A DNA stretch of 64,000 nucleotides from Chloroflexota bacterium (GTDB lineage: Bacteria; Chloroflexota; Chloroflexia; Chloroflexales; Herpetosiphonaceae). Positions within the stretch are counted from its first letter, which is position 1. The number at the start of each line of letters is the position of its first letter. Shown here piece by piece: positions 34,109 to 42,611 of this stretch. The DNA is taken from assembly GCA_020161265.1 (NCBI GenBank), contig JAIUOC010000002.1, positions 434,001 to 498,000 on the forward strand. Reading direction: 5' to 3'. The position numbers were made by a program, and so were the translations under genes. Under the pieces are notes generated by a model that saw only the letters and a list, made by a program, of their open reading frames with translations, searched no databases and was not told the DNA's origin.

Positions 34109-35194
34109 CTATTTTTTGTAGCGTGCTTTGTAAAACGGCGTTTTGACCACGCTTGCTCGCACTGGCTTTTCGCGAATCAGCACATCGACTTCAGCGCCAA
34201 TTTTGAGGCTACCAGCCTTAACCAAGGCATAGGCCAGATTTTTACCCAAGCTTGGGCTAGGCATGCCAGTTGTTACAACGCCCAATTCACTGCCATCGAG
34301 CGCCACAACTGGATAGCCCTGACGGGCAATCCCTCGGCCAGTCATTTCTAAGCCAACCAGAGTACGAGCTGGACCATTGGCCTTGATATCTTGCAAGGCT
34401 TCTGAGCCAATAAATGGACCTTTATCAAGCTTGACCACCCAGCCCAATTTGGCTTCATAAGGATTAATATCGCGCTCAATTTCATGGCCATACAGCGCCA
34501 AACCTGGCTCAAACCGCAGGCTATCGCGTGCACCCAAGCCAATCGGCGTAGCCCCAACCTCCAACAAACGATCCCAGATTCGTTCGATCTCGCCAGCAGG
34601 CAAGAACAATTCGAAGCCATCTTCGCCAGTGTAGCCAGTGCGCGAAATATAACCAGCAGCGCCCTCAACTGTAGCCTTGGTGATGCCATGAAACGCCAAA
34701 TTGACCACATCAGCATTAGTCAAGGGAGCCAACAGGCTTTCGGCTTTTGGCCCTTGCAAGGCGAGCATCGCCAACTCTTGCGAACGATCAGTCAGCACCA
34801 CATCATAGCCAGCAGTATGTTGATTGAGCCAAGCCCAATCTTTTTCGGCGTTGCCAGCGTTGGCCACAACCATCCATTCGTCGGGGCCAAGATGATAGGT
34901 GAAAATATCGTCAACAATCCCGCCATCTTCGTAGCACATAATCCCATAATCGGATTGGCCAATCGCGGTTTTGCTAATATCAAAGGTATCGATCAACTGA
35001 ATAAAGCGTTCGCTATCGGGGCCAGTGACCCAAAATCGCGCCATATGGCTAATATCGAACAGGCCAGCACCTTCGCGGGTTGCCTTGTGTTCAGCGATGA
35101 TGCCAGCATATTGCACTGGCATATCCCAGCCGCCGAACTCGACCATTCTGGCTCCAAGGGCGCGATGGCGTGCATTGAGTGGTGTTTGTTTCAT
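34109..35194 (-). CDS. gcvT: Aminomethyltransferase (glycine cleavage T protein)
   Basis: Folate-dependent T protein releasing ammonia and forming 5,10-methylene-THF, 361 residues. Motifs are LNARHRALGARMVEFGGWDMPVQY, GLFDISHM with the catalytic Asp region, SRTGYTGEDGFELF and the C-terminal VLIREKPVRASVVKTPFYK. GAGG 7 bases upstream selects the ATG at 35194. It follows lipM by 20 bases. Confidence 0.96.
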   Translation of the reverse strand: MKQTPLNARHRALGARMVEFGGWDMPVQYAGIIAEHKATREGAGLFDISHMARFWVTGPDSERFIQLIDTFDISKTAIGQSDYGIMCYEDGGIVDDIFTYHLGPDEWMVVANAGNAEKDWAWLNQHTAGYDVVLTDRSQELAMLALQGPKAESLLAPLTNADVVNLAFHGITKATVEGAAGYISRTGYTGEDGFELFLPAGEIERIWDRLLEVGATPIGLGARDSLRFEPGLALYGHEIERDINPYEAKLGWVVKLDKGPFIGSEALQDIKANGPARTLVGLEMTGRGIARQGYPVVALDGSELGVVTTGMPSPSLGKNLAYALVKAGSLKIGAEVDVLIREKPVRASVVKTPFYKARYKK

Positions 35195-35214
35195 CAAAAA
35201 ACCTCGTAAATCAC

Positions 35215-36000
35215 TTAGCGTCGTTGTAACCATTCAGGGTTAGTATAGCGTTCATGGCGCAAGCGCTCAGCCGTGGCCAACTCTTGCTCAGTCAATTGAT
35301 CAGGTTGGAATTCCAGATTGAAAGCTGTGACAAAGCCTGCAACAATCGCCTGTTGAGCCTCGTCAAAGCTCACGGGGCGTTGGGCCGCTTCATCGAGCGC
35401 AATCAACCGCTCGGCCAACGCTGCTGAATCAAGCTCAGCTGGTAAATGCAATACTTGGCTTAATTGCTGGCGATCTGCCTGCAACAGCACAGTGCCATGT
35501 TGCAAAATTGCGCCCCGTGTGCGAGTTTGAGCGCTACCAACCAATTTACGCCCAGCCACCGTGATCTCAAAATCGCTGGGCGTATCGAAACAGGCGGCTG
35601 ATTTTGGCCCATCACTGGCGCTGGTGGCCCAATCGACAGCACTTACCAGTTGGCGCAAACCAACCAATAATCCATGGCTGATTGTGCGATAGGTTTTTAA
35701 AACCCGACCCCCAAGCAGTGGGTTGCTGTTGGGGGCAGTGATCGAGTAGGTCAATTCAGCATCATGCAAAATTGCACGACCACCAGTTGGCCGCCGCACA
35801 ATCTCGATTTGGGCTTGTTGGCAAGCCGCCACATTAACATCGCTATAGGGTTGAAATGCGCCGATTGAGAGACAAGCAGGCTGCCAACGATAGATTCGTA
35901 GGGTTGGGTATGCCGATTGATTGGCATGCAGCGCCAAGGCATGGTCAATCGCCATATTAGTTGCGCCATCGGCGGCGGCTGAGACAATGTAACGCCACAT
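35215..36000 (-). CDS. Lipoate/octanoate protein ligase family protein (LipM-like)
   Basis: A 261-residue member of the biotin/lipoate transferase fold. RRPTGGRAILHDAELTYS (about residues 69-86), the cysteine in AACFDTPSDFEI (Cys137) and the lysine in GRKLVGSAQTR match LipM octanoyltransferases, which load octanoate onto GcvH. Here it is the first gene behind the glycine riboswitch and precedes gcvT-gcvH, so it probably supplies the lipoyl group for GcvH. The ATG at 36000 has no good Shine-Dalgarno; a TTG two codons earlier is also possible. Confidence 0.85.
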   Translation of the reverse strand: MWRYIVSAAADGATNMAIDHALALHANQSAYPTLRIYRWQPACLSIGAFQPYSDVNVAACQQAQIEIVRRPTGGRAILHDAELTYSITAPNSNPLLGGRVLKTYRTISHGLLVGLRQLVSAVDWATSASDGPKSAACFDTPSDFEITVAGRKLVGSAQTRTRGAILQHGTVLLQADRQQLSQVLHLPAELDSAALAERLIALDEAAQRPVSFDEAQQAIVAGFVTAFNLEFQPDQLTEQELATAERLRHERYTNPEWLQRR

Positions 36001-36017
36001 GAGCAAAATCGCTTAAA

Positions 36018-36056
36018 TAAAAAAGAGATCACGACATACAATTATGCCTGATCTCT
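36018..36056 (-). terminator. Riboswitch-controlled intrinsic terminator
   Basis: On the minus strand AGAGATCA pairs with TGATCTCT, followed by TTTTTTA. Its 5' arm overlaps the 3' end of the second glycine aptamer (GGACAGAGATCA), so aptamer folding and terminator formation compete. This fits a glycine-ON switch. Confidence 0.8.
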
Positions 36057-36236
36057 GTCCATTGACCTGAGAGATTCCTTGCGCTGCAAGTTACTCCATC
36101 GGTGCAAGTGAATGCTTGCTCTCCAGAGCGCTGTCGAGACACGGTGTTGGAGCCTGAAAGATTCATCAACGGGTTGGCTACCCGTAATTTGCTTCGTCGG
36201 CGATCCTGGTTGGGATACTCTTCCGCGTCCTTCATT
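36043..36236 (-). ncRNA. Tandem glycine riboswitch upstream of lipM-gcv operon
   Basis: The minus strand contains two glycine aptamers in series. The first has GCGGAAGAGTATCCC, GCCGACGAAGCAA and CTTTCAGGCTCC, ending GCTCTGGAGAG. The second has CACCGATGGAGTAA, AATCTCTCAGGT and GGACAGAG. Conserved cores and the short linker match the tandem architecture. The predicted start lies about 20 bases before the first aptamer. The controlled operon degrades glycine. Confidence 0.93.
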
Positions 36237-36259
36237 CAGCGATATTGGGTTGTAGCAGT

Positions 36260-36288
36260 AGTATACGCCGCTGTGGGTATTTGGTCAA
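36260..36288 (-). promoter_or_regulatory. Promoter of the lipM-gcv operon
   Basis: On the minus strand TTGACC (36283-36288), a 17-bp spacer and TATACT (36260-36265), placing the start near 36253, just before the tandem glycine riboswitch. Confidence 0.82.
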
Positions 36289-36298
36289 TTTGCGTACT

Positions 36299-36427
36299 TT
36301 ATTGGTTTGAGGCTTGATTTGCTTCGTATTGAGCTTCGACTGGCTCGCTAAAACTGCGCAAGCCGATCACGACCGGAGCTACAGCGCAGCAGAGCAACAT
36401 AAATGCCCAAAACACGATAGTCAACAT
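36299..36427 (-). CDS. Possible 42-residue single-span membrane peptide
   Basis: An ORF starting ATG at 36427 with GAGGAG 11 bases upstream. The product has a hydrophobic segment (residues 2-22, LTIVFWAFMLLCCAVAPVVIG) and an acidic, Gln/Asn-rich tail. It ends 11 bases before the -35 of the gcv promoter. Small size and lack of a recognised family keep confidence low. No feature is seen in the remaining bases 36428-36721. Confidence 0.4.
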   Translation of the reverse strand: MLTIVFWAFMLLCCAVAPVVIGLRSFSEPVEAQYEANQASNQ

Positions 36428-36721
36428 ACTAGGGCGCTCCTCAAATAAAAAGTTCAAAAACGAATTGAATCCATTCCTCGGTTCACACAGCGTTGTGGAA
36501 TGCAAGTCATATGCCATCGATTAGGTTTAGCTTGGTTGATTTTGGTGGGCGCAGTTCAATTATGCTGATTGCTTCAGCAGCGCACAATAGCCGTTTGTGC
36601 ATAGTAGACCCATGACTTTTGCCGAGCAAGCTGATCAACGATTGATGTTGGTGCGTCCTATCCATGTGATGGCTGCTAGATTATATGCTGCTTTGCTATT
36701 TCTGCAAATTACAGGCTTTGG

Positions 36722-37291
36722 TTATAAGCTGATAGTTTCCTGATAATTACCTGATAACTCAATAATTCGCCTAACCTGAAAACGTTCAAGCGTTGCAGCG
36801 GTAGTGAGTTCAAGGCCCGCCCGTTGATAGGCCAATTGGCGTTGTTGCTCAAACGTCGTAATGCCACTGGTATTTGGCAGCACGACCCCTTGATTGCGCC
36901 CACGTTGCACTCGCAAGCCATCAGCTACCGGATCATGGACAGCTTTATTTTTCAGCAGGGCCAAATGTTCAACCAGATCAACGATATAGCTCAATTGATC
37001 AAGCTCATCAAGCTGCACTGGGCTAAATCGTGGGTCGTGCACTGCTGCCGCAACCGCCATATAAATCACCTCTTTGGCTAACGAGGCTTGTTGTGGTTGC
37101 ACGCTGCCAACACAACCACGTAACTGCCCAGCTTTGATCAAGCTGACATAAACCCCTTGGCTGCGGCGTTGATCGCTCGGCAATGGCTCGGCAACAGGCA
37201 GCAACTCGCCTTGGCGAATAAAGCGATTGACCGCTTGACGCGCCAGCACAACCAAAGGATCTTGCACAATCAGGGCTGCTTGTTTGGGCAT
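36722..37291 (-). CDS. amrA: AmmeMemoRadiSam system protein A (AMMECR1)
   Basis: A 189-residue AMMECR1-fold protein. The family signature is GQLRGCVGSVQPQQ near residue 55 with the conserved cysteine, followed by AVHDPRFSPV and GVVLPNTSG. The family is linked genetically to a radical-SAM protein and to Memo (protein B) in bacteria and archaea, but its reaction is unknown. AGGAG selects the ATG at 37291. The next gene upstream is the radical-SAM partner; no Memo gene is present. Confidence 0.88.
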   Translation of the reverse strand: MPKQAALIVQDPLVVLARQAVNRFIRQGELLPVAEPLPSDQRRSQGVYVSLIKAGQLRGCVGSVQPQQASLAKEVIYMAVAAAVHDPRFSPVQLDELDQLSYIVDLVEHLALLKNKAVHDPVADGLRVQRGRNQGVVLPNTSGITTFEQQRQLAYQRAGLELTTAATLERFQVRRIIELSGNYQETISL

Positions 37292-37314
37292 TGGCAGGCT
37301 CCTTAGCTGCGTAT

Positions 37315-38310
37315 TTAGTCGTTTAATTTGTTGCGTTTGAATAATGATGAGCGAATATAGACTTCGCTGCCACAATTTTCACACTGGCTTTCGTTAACTC
37401 CAACCACCCGTGGCTGACCATCGAAGCGTTCGATCACCGCCCATTCACATTTGGGGCAGCGCGTGGTTTCGGTTGGTTGCGCTCCATAGACAAATGGTAA
37501 GCCTAAGCCTTGGGCTACTTTGCGCACCGAAGTCGCAGCGTTGGTATCAGCATCACGACTTGGGATAATCCGCCATGGAATCAGGCCATTGAATTTGCGC
37601 TTGATCCAGCGGGCAATGCCTTCAATTTCAGCGCTACTATCGTTCACGCCAGTAACAATTGGCGTGGTAATTTCGAGATGGCAACCCCAGCGTTTGACTG
37701 CATGCTCAGCGCCAGCAAAAATCCCTTGCCATTGCTCCACCCCCGTTAATGCTTTATAACTAGCATCACTCAAACCATAGACCGTTAGCATTAAGCCATC
37801 GATATAGGGCGCAAGCTGATCGAGCGCCGCCTTCGACCAATAGCCATTAGTGACCATGCCAGTCATGCGGCTGGTCGAACGAGCCAAACGGGCGGTTTCT
37901 AGCACATGCTCAAAGTTCATGGTTGGTTCGTTATAGGCCCAAACAATCCCACGCGTCATGCGCTCTTGCGAAAATCCTACCACCCGTTCCGGATCAATCG
38001 AACGTTGTTTGGCAGGATCGGTCGGAATTTGGGCATGATAGGCAACATCGTGATGGGCGGGGAACGATGTACCCCAACCCCCAATTGCAAACACGCTAGC
38101 CCCAGGAAAAAAATGGCGAAACCCATAATCCTCAACTGGGCCAATCGTGGCTGCTGACACTAAACCATGGTTATGAACTGTAATTGTTTGCTCTTGGCGT
38201 TGGCGCACACCACAACGACCCCATTCACCATCAGCGAGTAGACAGCGCCATTGACAGACCTCGCAGCGCAATCCTTGCGCCGAGCGTGACACGAGTGTTG
38301 TTTCGTGCAT
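37315..38310 (-). CDS. AmmeMemoRadiSam radical-SAM homologue lacking the cluster cysteines
   Basis: A 331-residue protein aligned along its length with AmrS radical-SAM enzymes. The N-terminal CEVCQWRC and RCGVR, the stretch VEDYGFRHFFPGASVFAIGG, the TMNFEHVLE and NGYW region, and two C-terminal CxxC pairs (CPKC, CENC) are all kept. However, the radical-SAM CxxxCxxC is replaced by Trp79, Phe83 and His86 (GGWGTSFPAHHD), so a standard [4Fe-4S]-SAM site cannot form. The reading frame is intact and coding looks normal, so this appears to be a divergent or pseudo-enzyme rather than a decayed gene. GAGG supports the ATG at 38310. Confidence 0.8.
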   Translation of the reverse strand: MHETTLVSRSAQGLRCEVCQWRCLLADGEWGRCGVRQRQEQTITVHNHGLVSAATIGPVEDYGFRHFFPGASVFAIGGWGTSFPAHHDVAYHAQIPTDPAKQRSIDPERVVGFSQERMTRGIVWAYNEPTMNFEHVLETARLARSTSRMTGMVTNGYWSKAALDQLAPYIDGLMLTVYGLSDASYKALTGVEQWQGIFAGAEHAVKRWGCHLEITTPIVTGVNDSSAEIEGIARWIKRKFNGLIPWRIIPSRDADTNAATSVRKVAQGLGLPFVYGAQPTETTRCPKCEWAVIERFDGQPRVVGVNESQCENCGSEVYIRSSLFKRNKLND

Positions 38311-38431
38311 GAAAGATTTCCTCGTTGTCCTACGTGTTGCGTCTTCCACACAGCCGTGCTGACGCTCATATTTTCTTCTGCAACTATAGTACCACGCGCT
38401 GATAGGAACGCCGTTGATTTAACCGCATTTA

Positions 38432-38482
38432 GAGCAGCAATTTCGCTGCTCATCACTAACTTAATCGTCAGCGATGAGCGCT
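38432..38482 (-). terminator. Hairpins downstream of the molybdoenzyme gene
   Basis: GAGCAGC/GCTGCTC (38432-38451) forms a 7-bp stem around AATTTC. CAGCG-CTCAT-CGCTG lies in the adjacent stretch (about 38468-38482). Both follow the stop of the minus-strand sulfite-oxidase-type gene. No T-run is seen, so termination is only possible. Confidence 0.35.
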
Positions 38483-38485
38483 GAT

Positions 38486-39577
38486 TTAGCAAACGCTTAG
38501 TTGGATTCGTTGAATTGCATTGTGATGATAGCCTTTGACATTCCAGGCTGGCTGCTCTGGTTGTTGTTGACCAAGCGAATCGGTGGCGCGAACCCAACAT
38601 TGATATTCACCTGCCGTCAGTTCTAGCTCGATTTGCCAGCGACTCCAACAACCAAGCCTTGGTGGGTCGATCAAGCGAGCATGTTGCCAATGTTGGCCGT
38701 GATCAAGCGAAATTTCGACCTGCTCAACCAGCGCTTGGCCCCCAGTAATCGCATAGCCCGCTAGGGTGATCGTGCCTGCTACCAAGGGTTGGTCAGCTGT
38801 CGGCAAACACAGCACCGCATTAACTGGCAATTCGTGCAGCATTGGCGCGTTTTGCCAAGCTTCAAGCTCGCTGCTTTGGGCCAAACGATAGGCGCGGCGC
38901 TGAAAATAGTTATGTGATGGCTCGCTACTGAATTCAATCGAGCGCAACCATTTGACGCTGCGTGCCCCAACAATTCCAGGAATAACCAAACGTAACGGGC
39001 CACCATGCAGCGCTGGCAAGGCTGTGCCGTTCATCGTGTAGGCCAACAAGGCATGCTCGATCATCGGCTCGTTGAGTGGAATCGAGCCGCCATAGCCAAA
39101 GGTTTGGCCGTGGCGCTCAACCTGATCGTAGCTTTCAAACACCAAATGCAGTGCCGCTGGATCAATCTCGCAGCGCTCTAGGAGTGATCGCAAAGGCGCA
39201 CCGCCCCAATTTGCCGTGCTCAAGCCATTGGCTCCCCACGGCAATTCGCCATAAATTGGCTGGTAGGCGTGCATCTCTTGGCGGCGGTTGCCAGCACATT
39301 GCAAGGTCGAAACCTGCTCAACATAGGGCAATTGTTGCTTAATGTCGGCGATGCTGATGCTCAATGGTTGAGCCAATAAGCCCTGTACATGAATTGTGGT
39401 AGTTTCAGGGTCGAGGCTAGGAATCGTGCCATGGGTACGCACAAAAAACTGGCTGGTTGGCTGAATGTAGCTGCTGGCTAGCTCATCTAAGGGTGTGCCA
39501 GCATTAAATGGCTCGGCCTGAACCACCTGCATCGTCGCACTTTTGGCAACGTCAAATGAAGGCAGACTATCTCGCAT
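38486..39577 (-). CDS. Sulfite-oxidase-family molybdopterin oxidoreductase
   Basis: A 363-residue protein with a Moco-binding domain (about residues 20-235) and a C-terminal Mo-dimer domain (about 240-355). The molybdenum ligand cysteine is in STLQCAGNRR near residue 100, and the pterin-binding GLSTANWGGAPL and the PLRLVIPG segment are present. No heme domain and no twin-arginine signal are visible, so it is probably cytoplasmic. The substrate could be sulfite or another small molecule. GGAG precedes the ATG at 39577. Confidence 0.88.
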   Translation of the reverse strand: MRDSLPSFDVAKSATMQVVQAEPFNAGTPLDELASSYIQPTSQFFVRTHGTIPSLDPETTTIHVQGLLAQPLSISIADIKQQLPYVEQVSTLQCAGNRRQEMHAYQPIYGELPWGANGLSTANWGGAPLRSLLERCEIDPAALHLVFESYDQVERHGQTFGYGGSIPLNEPMIEHALLAYTMNGTALPALHGGPLRLVIPGIVGARSVKWLRSIEFSSEPSHNYFQRRAYRLAQSSELEAWQNAPMLHELPVNAVLCLPTADQPLVAGTITLAGYAITGGQALVEQVEISLDHGQHWQHARLIDPPRLGCWSRWQIELELTAGEYQCWVRATDSLGQQQPEQPAWNVKGYHHNAIQRIQLSVC

Positions 39578-39758
39578 CGAAATCGCTCCTTTTCTAGGGA
39601 TGCCGCAACCAGCACCCATGAACAACACTGTTCTTTGAATTGGTATAGCTAGATTTTTCTGCAACGGAGGGACTAAATCGATGCAGCGCTTGCGAGTATA
39701 GCACAATTAATGCCCGAACCAGCCGTAATCAAGCTGATAAAGCGGTTCGGGCTTAGCA

Positions 39759-41027
39759 TTAAGCAGCTTGCGGCTGTGTAATTTGCGGGGTTGCTTTCAA
39801 GGGTAGGTAAAGCGTGAAATGGCTACCGATCCCAGGATTGCTGCTCAAGGTAATATCGCCGCCAAGCAATAAAGCCAAGCGTTTGCTAATCGCCAAACCC
39901 AAACCTGTGCTTGGTTGGCTGCCCAAACTTTTACCCAATCGTGGTTGCTCTTGAAATAATTGGACTTGTTGCTCAGGAGTCATGCCAATGCCTGTATCGA
40001 TCACATGAAAGGCCAAATAATGCTGGCCGTTGCGCTGTTCTTCGCTGACTTCGATTCGCACTGAGCCATTATGGGTAAATTTGGCAGCATTACCAACTAC
40101 ATTTACCAAAATTTGGCGTACCAAGCGATTATCGCTCCAAAAAATGCGTTGGCGCGTGCCAATTTGCACATGAAACGAATTATGATTACGCACCATCAAC
40201 GGCCCAACAATCACATTTAATTGATCGATCAACGGCCCCAGACAAACCTCTTCATAATGCACATCAAGTTGGCCATGTTCAATCTTCGCCAAATCGATCA
40301 TATCGTCGATTAATGCCAAAAGCTGGGCGCTGGTTTCTTGAATGTGATGGGCAGTTGGCTCTAACTCGGCGACTCCCGCTTCGATCAACTGATCAGCCAA
40401 AAGTTGACTATCGGTCATAATCGTATGCAGCGGTTTATGCAATTGCTGGCTCATTTTGGCAATTAAGGGCGTTTTGCTCGGCACTTGGGGATCACTGGCG
40501 ATGCTCGAATGGAAAACATCATGGGGCAAGGCAGTTAATTGCTGAACTTGGCGAAACAGCTCAAATTGATGACTTAATTGCTGGGCGATCAGTTGCAAAC
40601 TTTCGCGTTGCTGCGGGCTAAGTTGGCGGGGCTGTCGATCGATCACCGCGATACAACCGAGGGCAAAGCCTTGTTGATTGATAATCGGCATGCCCGCATA
40701 GAACTGAAAACCCTGCTGCACTAAGGGATGATGCCCAAAACTACGCTCAAGGCTGGGTTGATCATAAACAACCAGCTCACGTTCAACCACCGTTTGTGCA
40801 CAACACGAATATTTACGCGGAATTGTTTTGAGTTGGCTGCCAAAAGCCGCTTTGATATATTGATATTTATGATCGATCAGCGAAATAATCGCAATCGGTG
40901 TCGCACAAAAAAGCGCCGCTAAGCGGGCTAATTCATCGAATTCGTGAATATAGGGGCGGGCCAGCAAGCCATAACTTTGCAGGGCAGCAAGACGTTGGGC
41001 TTCGTTTGTAGGGTATTGAGTACGCAT
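39759..41027 (-). CDS. GAF-domain histidine kinase lacking the canonical phospho-acceptor His
   Basis: A 422-residue soluble sensor with an N-terminal GAF domain (about residues 20-155), a HisKA-like dimerisation segment and an HATPase domain (LVRQILVNVVGNAAKF, DTGIGMTP, GLGLAISKRLALLLGG). In the family motif MSHELRTPL the acceptor His is replaced: this protein reads MSQQLHKPL, with Gln194 at that place and His197 nearby. The ATPase motifs are intact. It may have lost autophosphorylation or use the shifted His. No response regulator is adjacent. Confidence 0.85.
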   Translation of the reverse strand: MRTQYPTNEAQRLAALQSYGLLARPYIHEFDELARLAALFCATPIAIISLIDHKYQYIKAAFGSQLKTIPRKYSCCAQTVVERELVVYDQPSLERSFGHHPLVQQGFQFYAGMPIINQQGFALGCIAVIDRQPRQLSPQQRESLQLIAQQLSHQFELFRQVQQLTALPHDVFHSSIASDPQVPSKTPLIAKMSQQLHKPLHTIMTDSQLLADQLIEAGVAELEPTAHHIQETSAQLLALIDDMIDLAKIEHGQLDVHYEEVCLGPLIDQLNVIVGPLMVRNHNSFHVQIGTRQRIFWSDNRLVRQILVNVVGNAAKFTHNGSVRIEVSEEQRNGQHYLAFHVIDTGIGMTPEQQVQLFQEQPRLGKSLGSQPSTGLGLAISKRLALLLGGDITLSSNPGIGSHFTLYLPLKATPQITQPQAA

Positions 41028-41045
41028 GGCGGCTCCTCGCTAAAA

Positions 41046-41083
41046 TCAAGATCGCTGGAAACTAAAGGCTAGTACGATCTTGA
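41046..41083 (-). terminator. Probable terminator after speD
   Basis: TCAAGATCG and CGATCTTGA form a perfect 9-bp stem. On the minus strand it is followed by TTTTAG after the speD stop, ending the six-gene operon that begins at 46514. Confidence 0.6.
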
Positions 41084-41090
41084 CATAGCG

Positions 41091-41498
41091 TTAAGCCACT
41101 GTCGAGGGGGCTGTTTGGGTGACTTCGCTGATAGTACGGTCTATAAGCTGAGAATGGACATTTGTCGCATGCAGCGCAGGAACGAGCACACCCAACGAAG
41201 CTTCCGGTTGGCATTGATCGCCACAGGTAAAACAATCCCAGAAGGCCGCTCCATGCTCAGGATAGGTGTGTAGCGAGGCATGACTTTCGCCTAACACGGC
41301 CACGATGGTAACACCGTGAGGCGTAAATTGATGGGCAACAATTTCGAGCACGGTGGCATTGGTCGCATTAGCTGCTTGCATCACAATTGTTTGCAGCAAA
41401 TCGCGATCATTGAGGATTGCTGCTGAGCAGCCACCTAAATTTGCAAGTAGGTGTCGCCCAGCAGCGGGATAGATTGGCGATTGGATGAAATTGCTCAT
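41091..41498 (-). CDS. speD: S-adenosylmethionine decarboxylase proenzyme (SpeD/SpeH type)
   Basis: A 135-residue prokaryotic-type AdoMetDC, which self-cleaves to make a pyruvoyl enzyme and yields decarboxylated SAM, the aminopropyl donor. The cleavage site lies in GESHASLHTYPE (Glu71/Ser72), the active-site His is His77 and the catalytic Cys is Cys92 (CFTCGD). The ATG overlaps the preceding stop in an ATGA, so translation is coupled. Being in one operon with a spermidine-synthase-like protein, it can supply that protein with aminopropyl donor. Confidence 0.93.
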   Translation of the reverse strand: MSNFIQSPIYPAAGRHLLANLGGCSAAILNDRDLLQTIVMQAANATNATVLEIVAHQFTPHGVTIVAVLGESHASLHTYPEHGAAFWDCFTCGDQCQPEASLGVLVPALHATNVHSQLIDRTISEVTQTAPSTVA

Positions 41499-42337
41499 GA
41501 TTTGGATTGCCAGCGTGGTGCGCCTTCAACTCCTTCGGCATTCCACGAATTAAACCAATCGTCCATTAATGCGATCAAGCTTGCCCGAAAAACAGCTTCG
41601 GCTTGTAAGAGATGGTTTTGGCCGCGTGCCGCAAACCAAGCCAGTTGGACAAACGCGCCCAAATCGTTGACATCGGCAGGAGTCAGGCCTTCGTTATTAC
41701 CGTTCGACCACCAATCGCGAATCACGTGTTCGAGCACAACATTAACCGCGATTTTGCGGAAATTGGCGGGGGTATTGGGTGGTAGTTGGTTGACCGCATC
41801 GTTGGCAAAGCGCACATGCTGGGTTAGCAAAATCACGGTCGATGGCGGAACGCGCCCGTAGCCTGAAGCCTTCAGCACCTCGTTGTTACGTGAGGCTGCA
41901 TACACTCCTGCCCCGATTGCCGTGCCAGCCCCAACCATGCCAATGCTGCGGGCAAAGGTTGAATTGCTGAACATCAGTGCGCCAAGTGCTCCCATCATCA
42001 GCCAAGTGACGATATAGGAAACAATCGACATATCTGAATCAAAGAAAACGACAGCAATCACATTTACAACGAAGTGGGCAAGAAACCAGCCGCTAATAAC
42101 CAAAAAGCCAGAGCAACCGCGAAACCAACGTTTGATCAAAAAGAAGGTTGCAATGCCCACAACAACCATCATTATGACCAAAAATACGGGCATACCACCA
42201 GTCAGCACCCGACTAGTTTGCCCAAAAATGATGTTTCCGAGCAACAACGATACAAGGCTAGCAATAGCCCCACCCAAGCCAAGACTAAGCGTATGGATGC
42301 CGAAGCGTTGCCAAAATGGTTGGGTTTGTGTATCCAT
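41495..42337 (-). CDS. Membrane protein with unrecognised C-terminal helical domain
   Basis: A 280-residue protein. About five hydrophobic segments occupy the first 155 residues. The C-terminal 120 residues are soluble and predicted helical, and share GRxPPxT, V.RDW..N.N..GL.P.DV.DL..FVQLA and AxFRAxLxxLMxDW..xWNAxGxxGAP with the gene at 42612. I do not recognise the domain. The ATG at 42337 lies 1 base after the DUF350 stop (TAACATG) and its stop overlaps speD, so it belongs firmly to this operon. Confidence 0.75.
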   Translation of the reverse strand: MDTQTQPFWQRFGIHTLSLGLGGAIASLVSLLLGNIIFGQTSRVLTGGMPVFLVIMMVVVGIATFFLIKRWFRGCSGFLVISGWFLAHFVVNVIAVVFFDSDMSIVSYIVTWLMMGALGALMFSNSTFARSIGMVGAGTAIGAGVYAASRNNEVLKASGYGRVPPSTVILLTQHVRFANDAVNQLPPNTPANFRKIAVNVVLEHVIRDWWSNGNNEGLTPADVNDLGAFVQLAWFAARGQNHLLQAEAVFRASLIALMDDWFNSWNAEGVEGAPRWQSKS

Positions 42338-42338
42338 G

Positions 42339-42563
42339 TTAGGTTGCCACTGCCATGATAACAATTGCAGCTAAGGCAATTGTTACTGCTGCTAATTGGA
42401 TCGCTGCGGCCACATTGCCACGTTTAATTTCTTCACGATAATCAATTGGATCAAGCAAATCGTACAGCCGAGCGCCGCCGTAGAAAATCAACACACTGAC
42501 GAGCGTCCAGCCAACCGAAGCAGCGACCCGACCCACCAACGTCATAATTTCATCACCAGACAT
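42339..42563 (-). CDS. DUF350 small membrane protein (YjfL-like)
   Basis: A 74-residue protein with two membrane spans (about residues 17-35 and 53-72) separated by the DUF350 signature YDLLDPIDYREEIKRGNVAAAIQL. From what is known of the family, DUF350 genes cluster with speD/spermidine-synthase homologues, PspA and ATP-grasp ligases in other bacteria, with no defined biochemical role. Here it sits in the middle of a speE-like/FemAB/speD operon, which supports the same type of association. Confidence 0.85.
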   Translation of the reverse strand: MSGDEIMTLVGRVAASVGWTLVSVLIFYGGARLYDLLDPIDYREEIKRGNVAAAIQLAAVTIALAAIVIMAVAT

Positions 42564-42611
42564 GCATGCTCCTTGAAGCTCAAAAAAAGCGATTTATCCA
42601 GCAGTGAGGGC

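Noticed and set aside
37315..38310. Frameshift explaining the lost radical-SAM cysteines
   Set aside because: The frame is continuous and flanking conserved motifs are all in register on both sides of the altered site.
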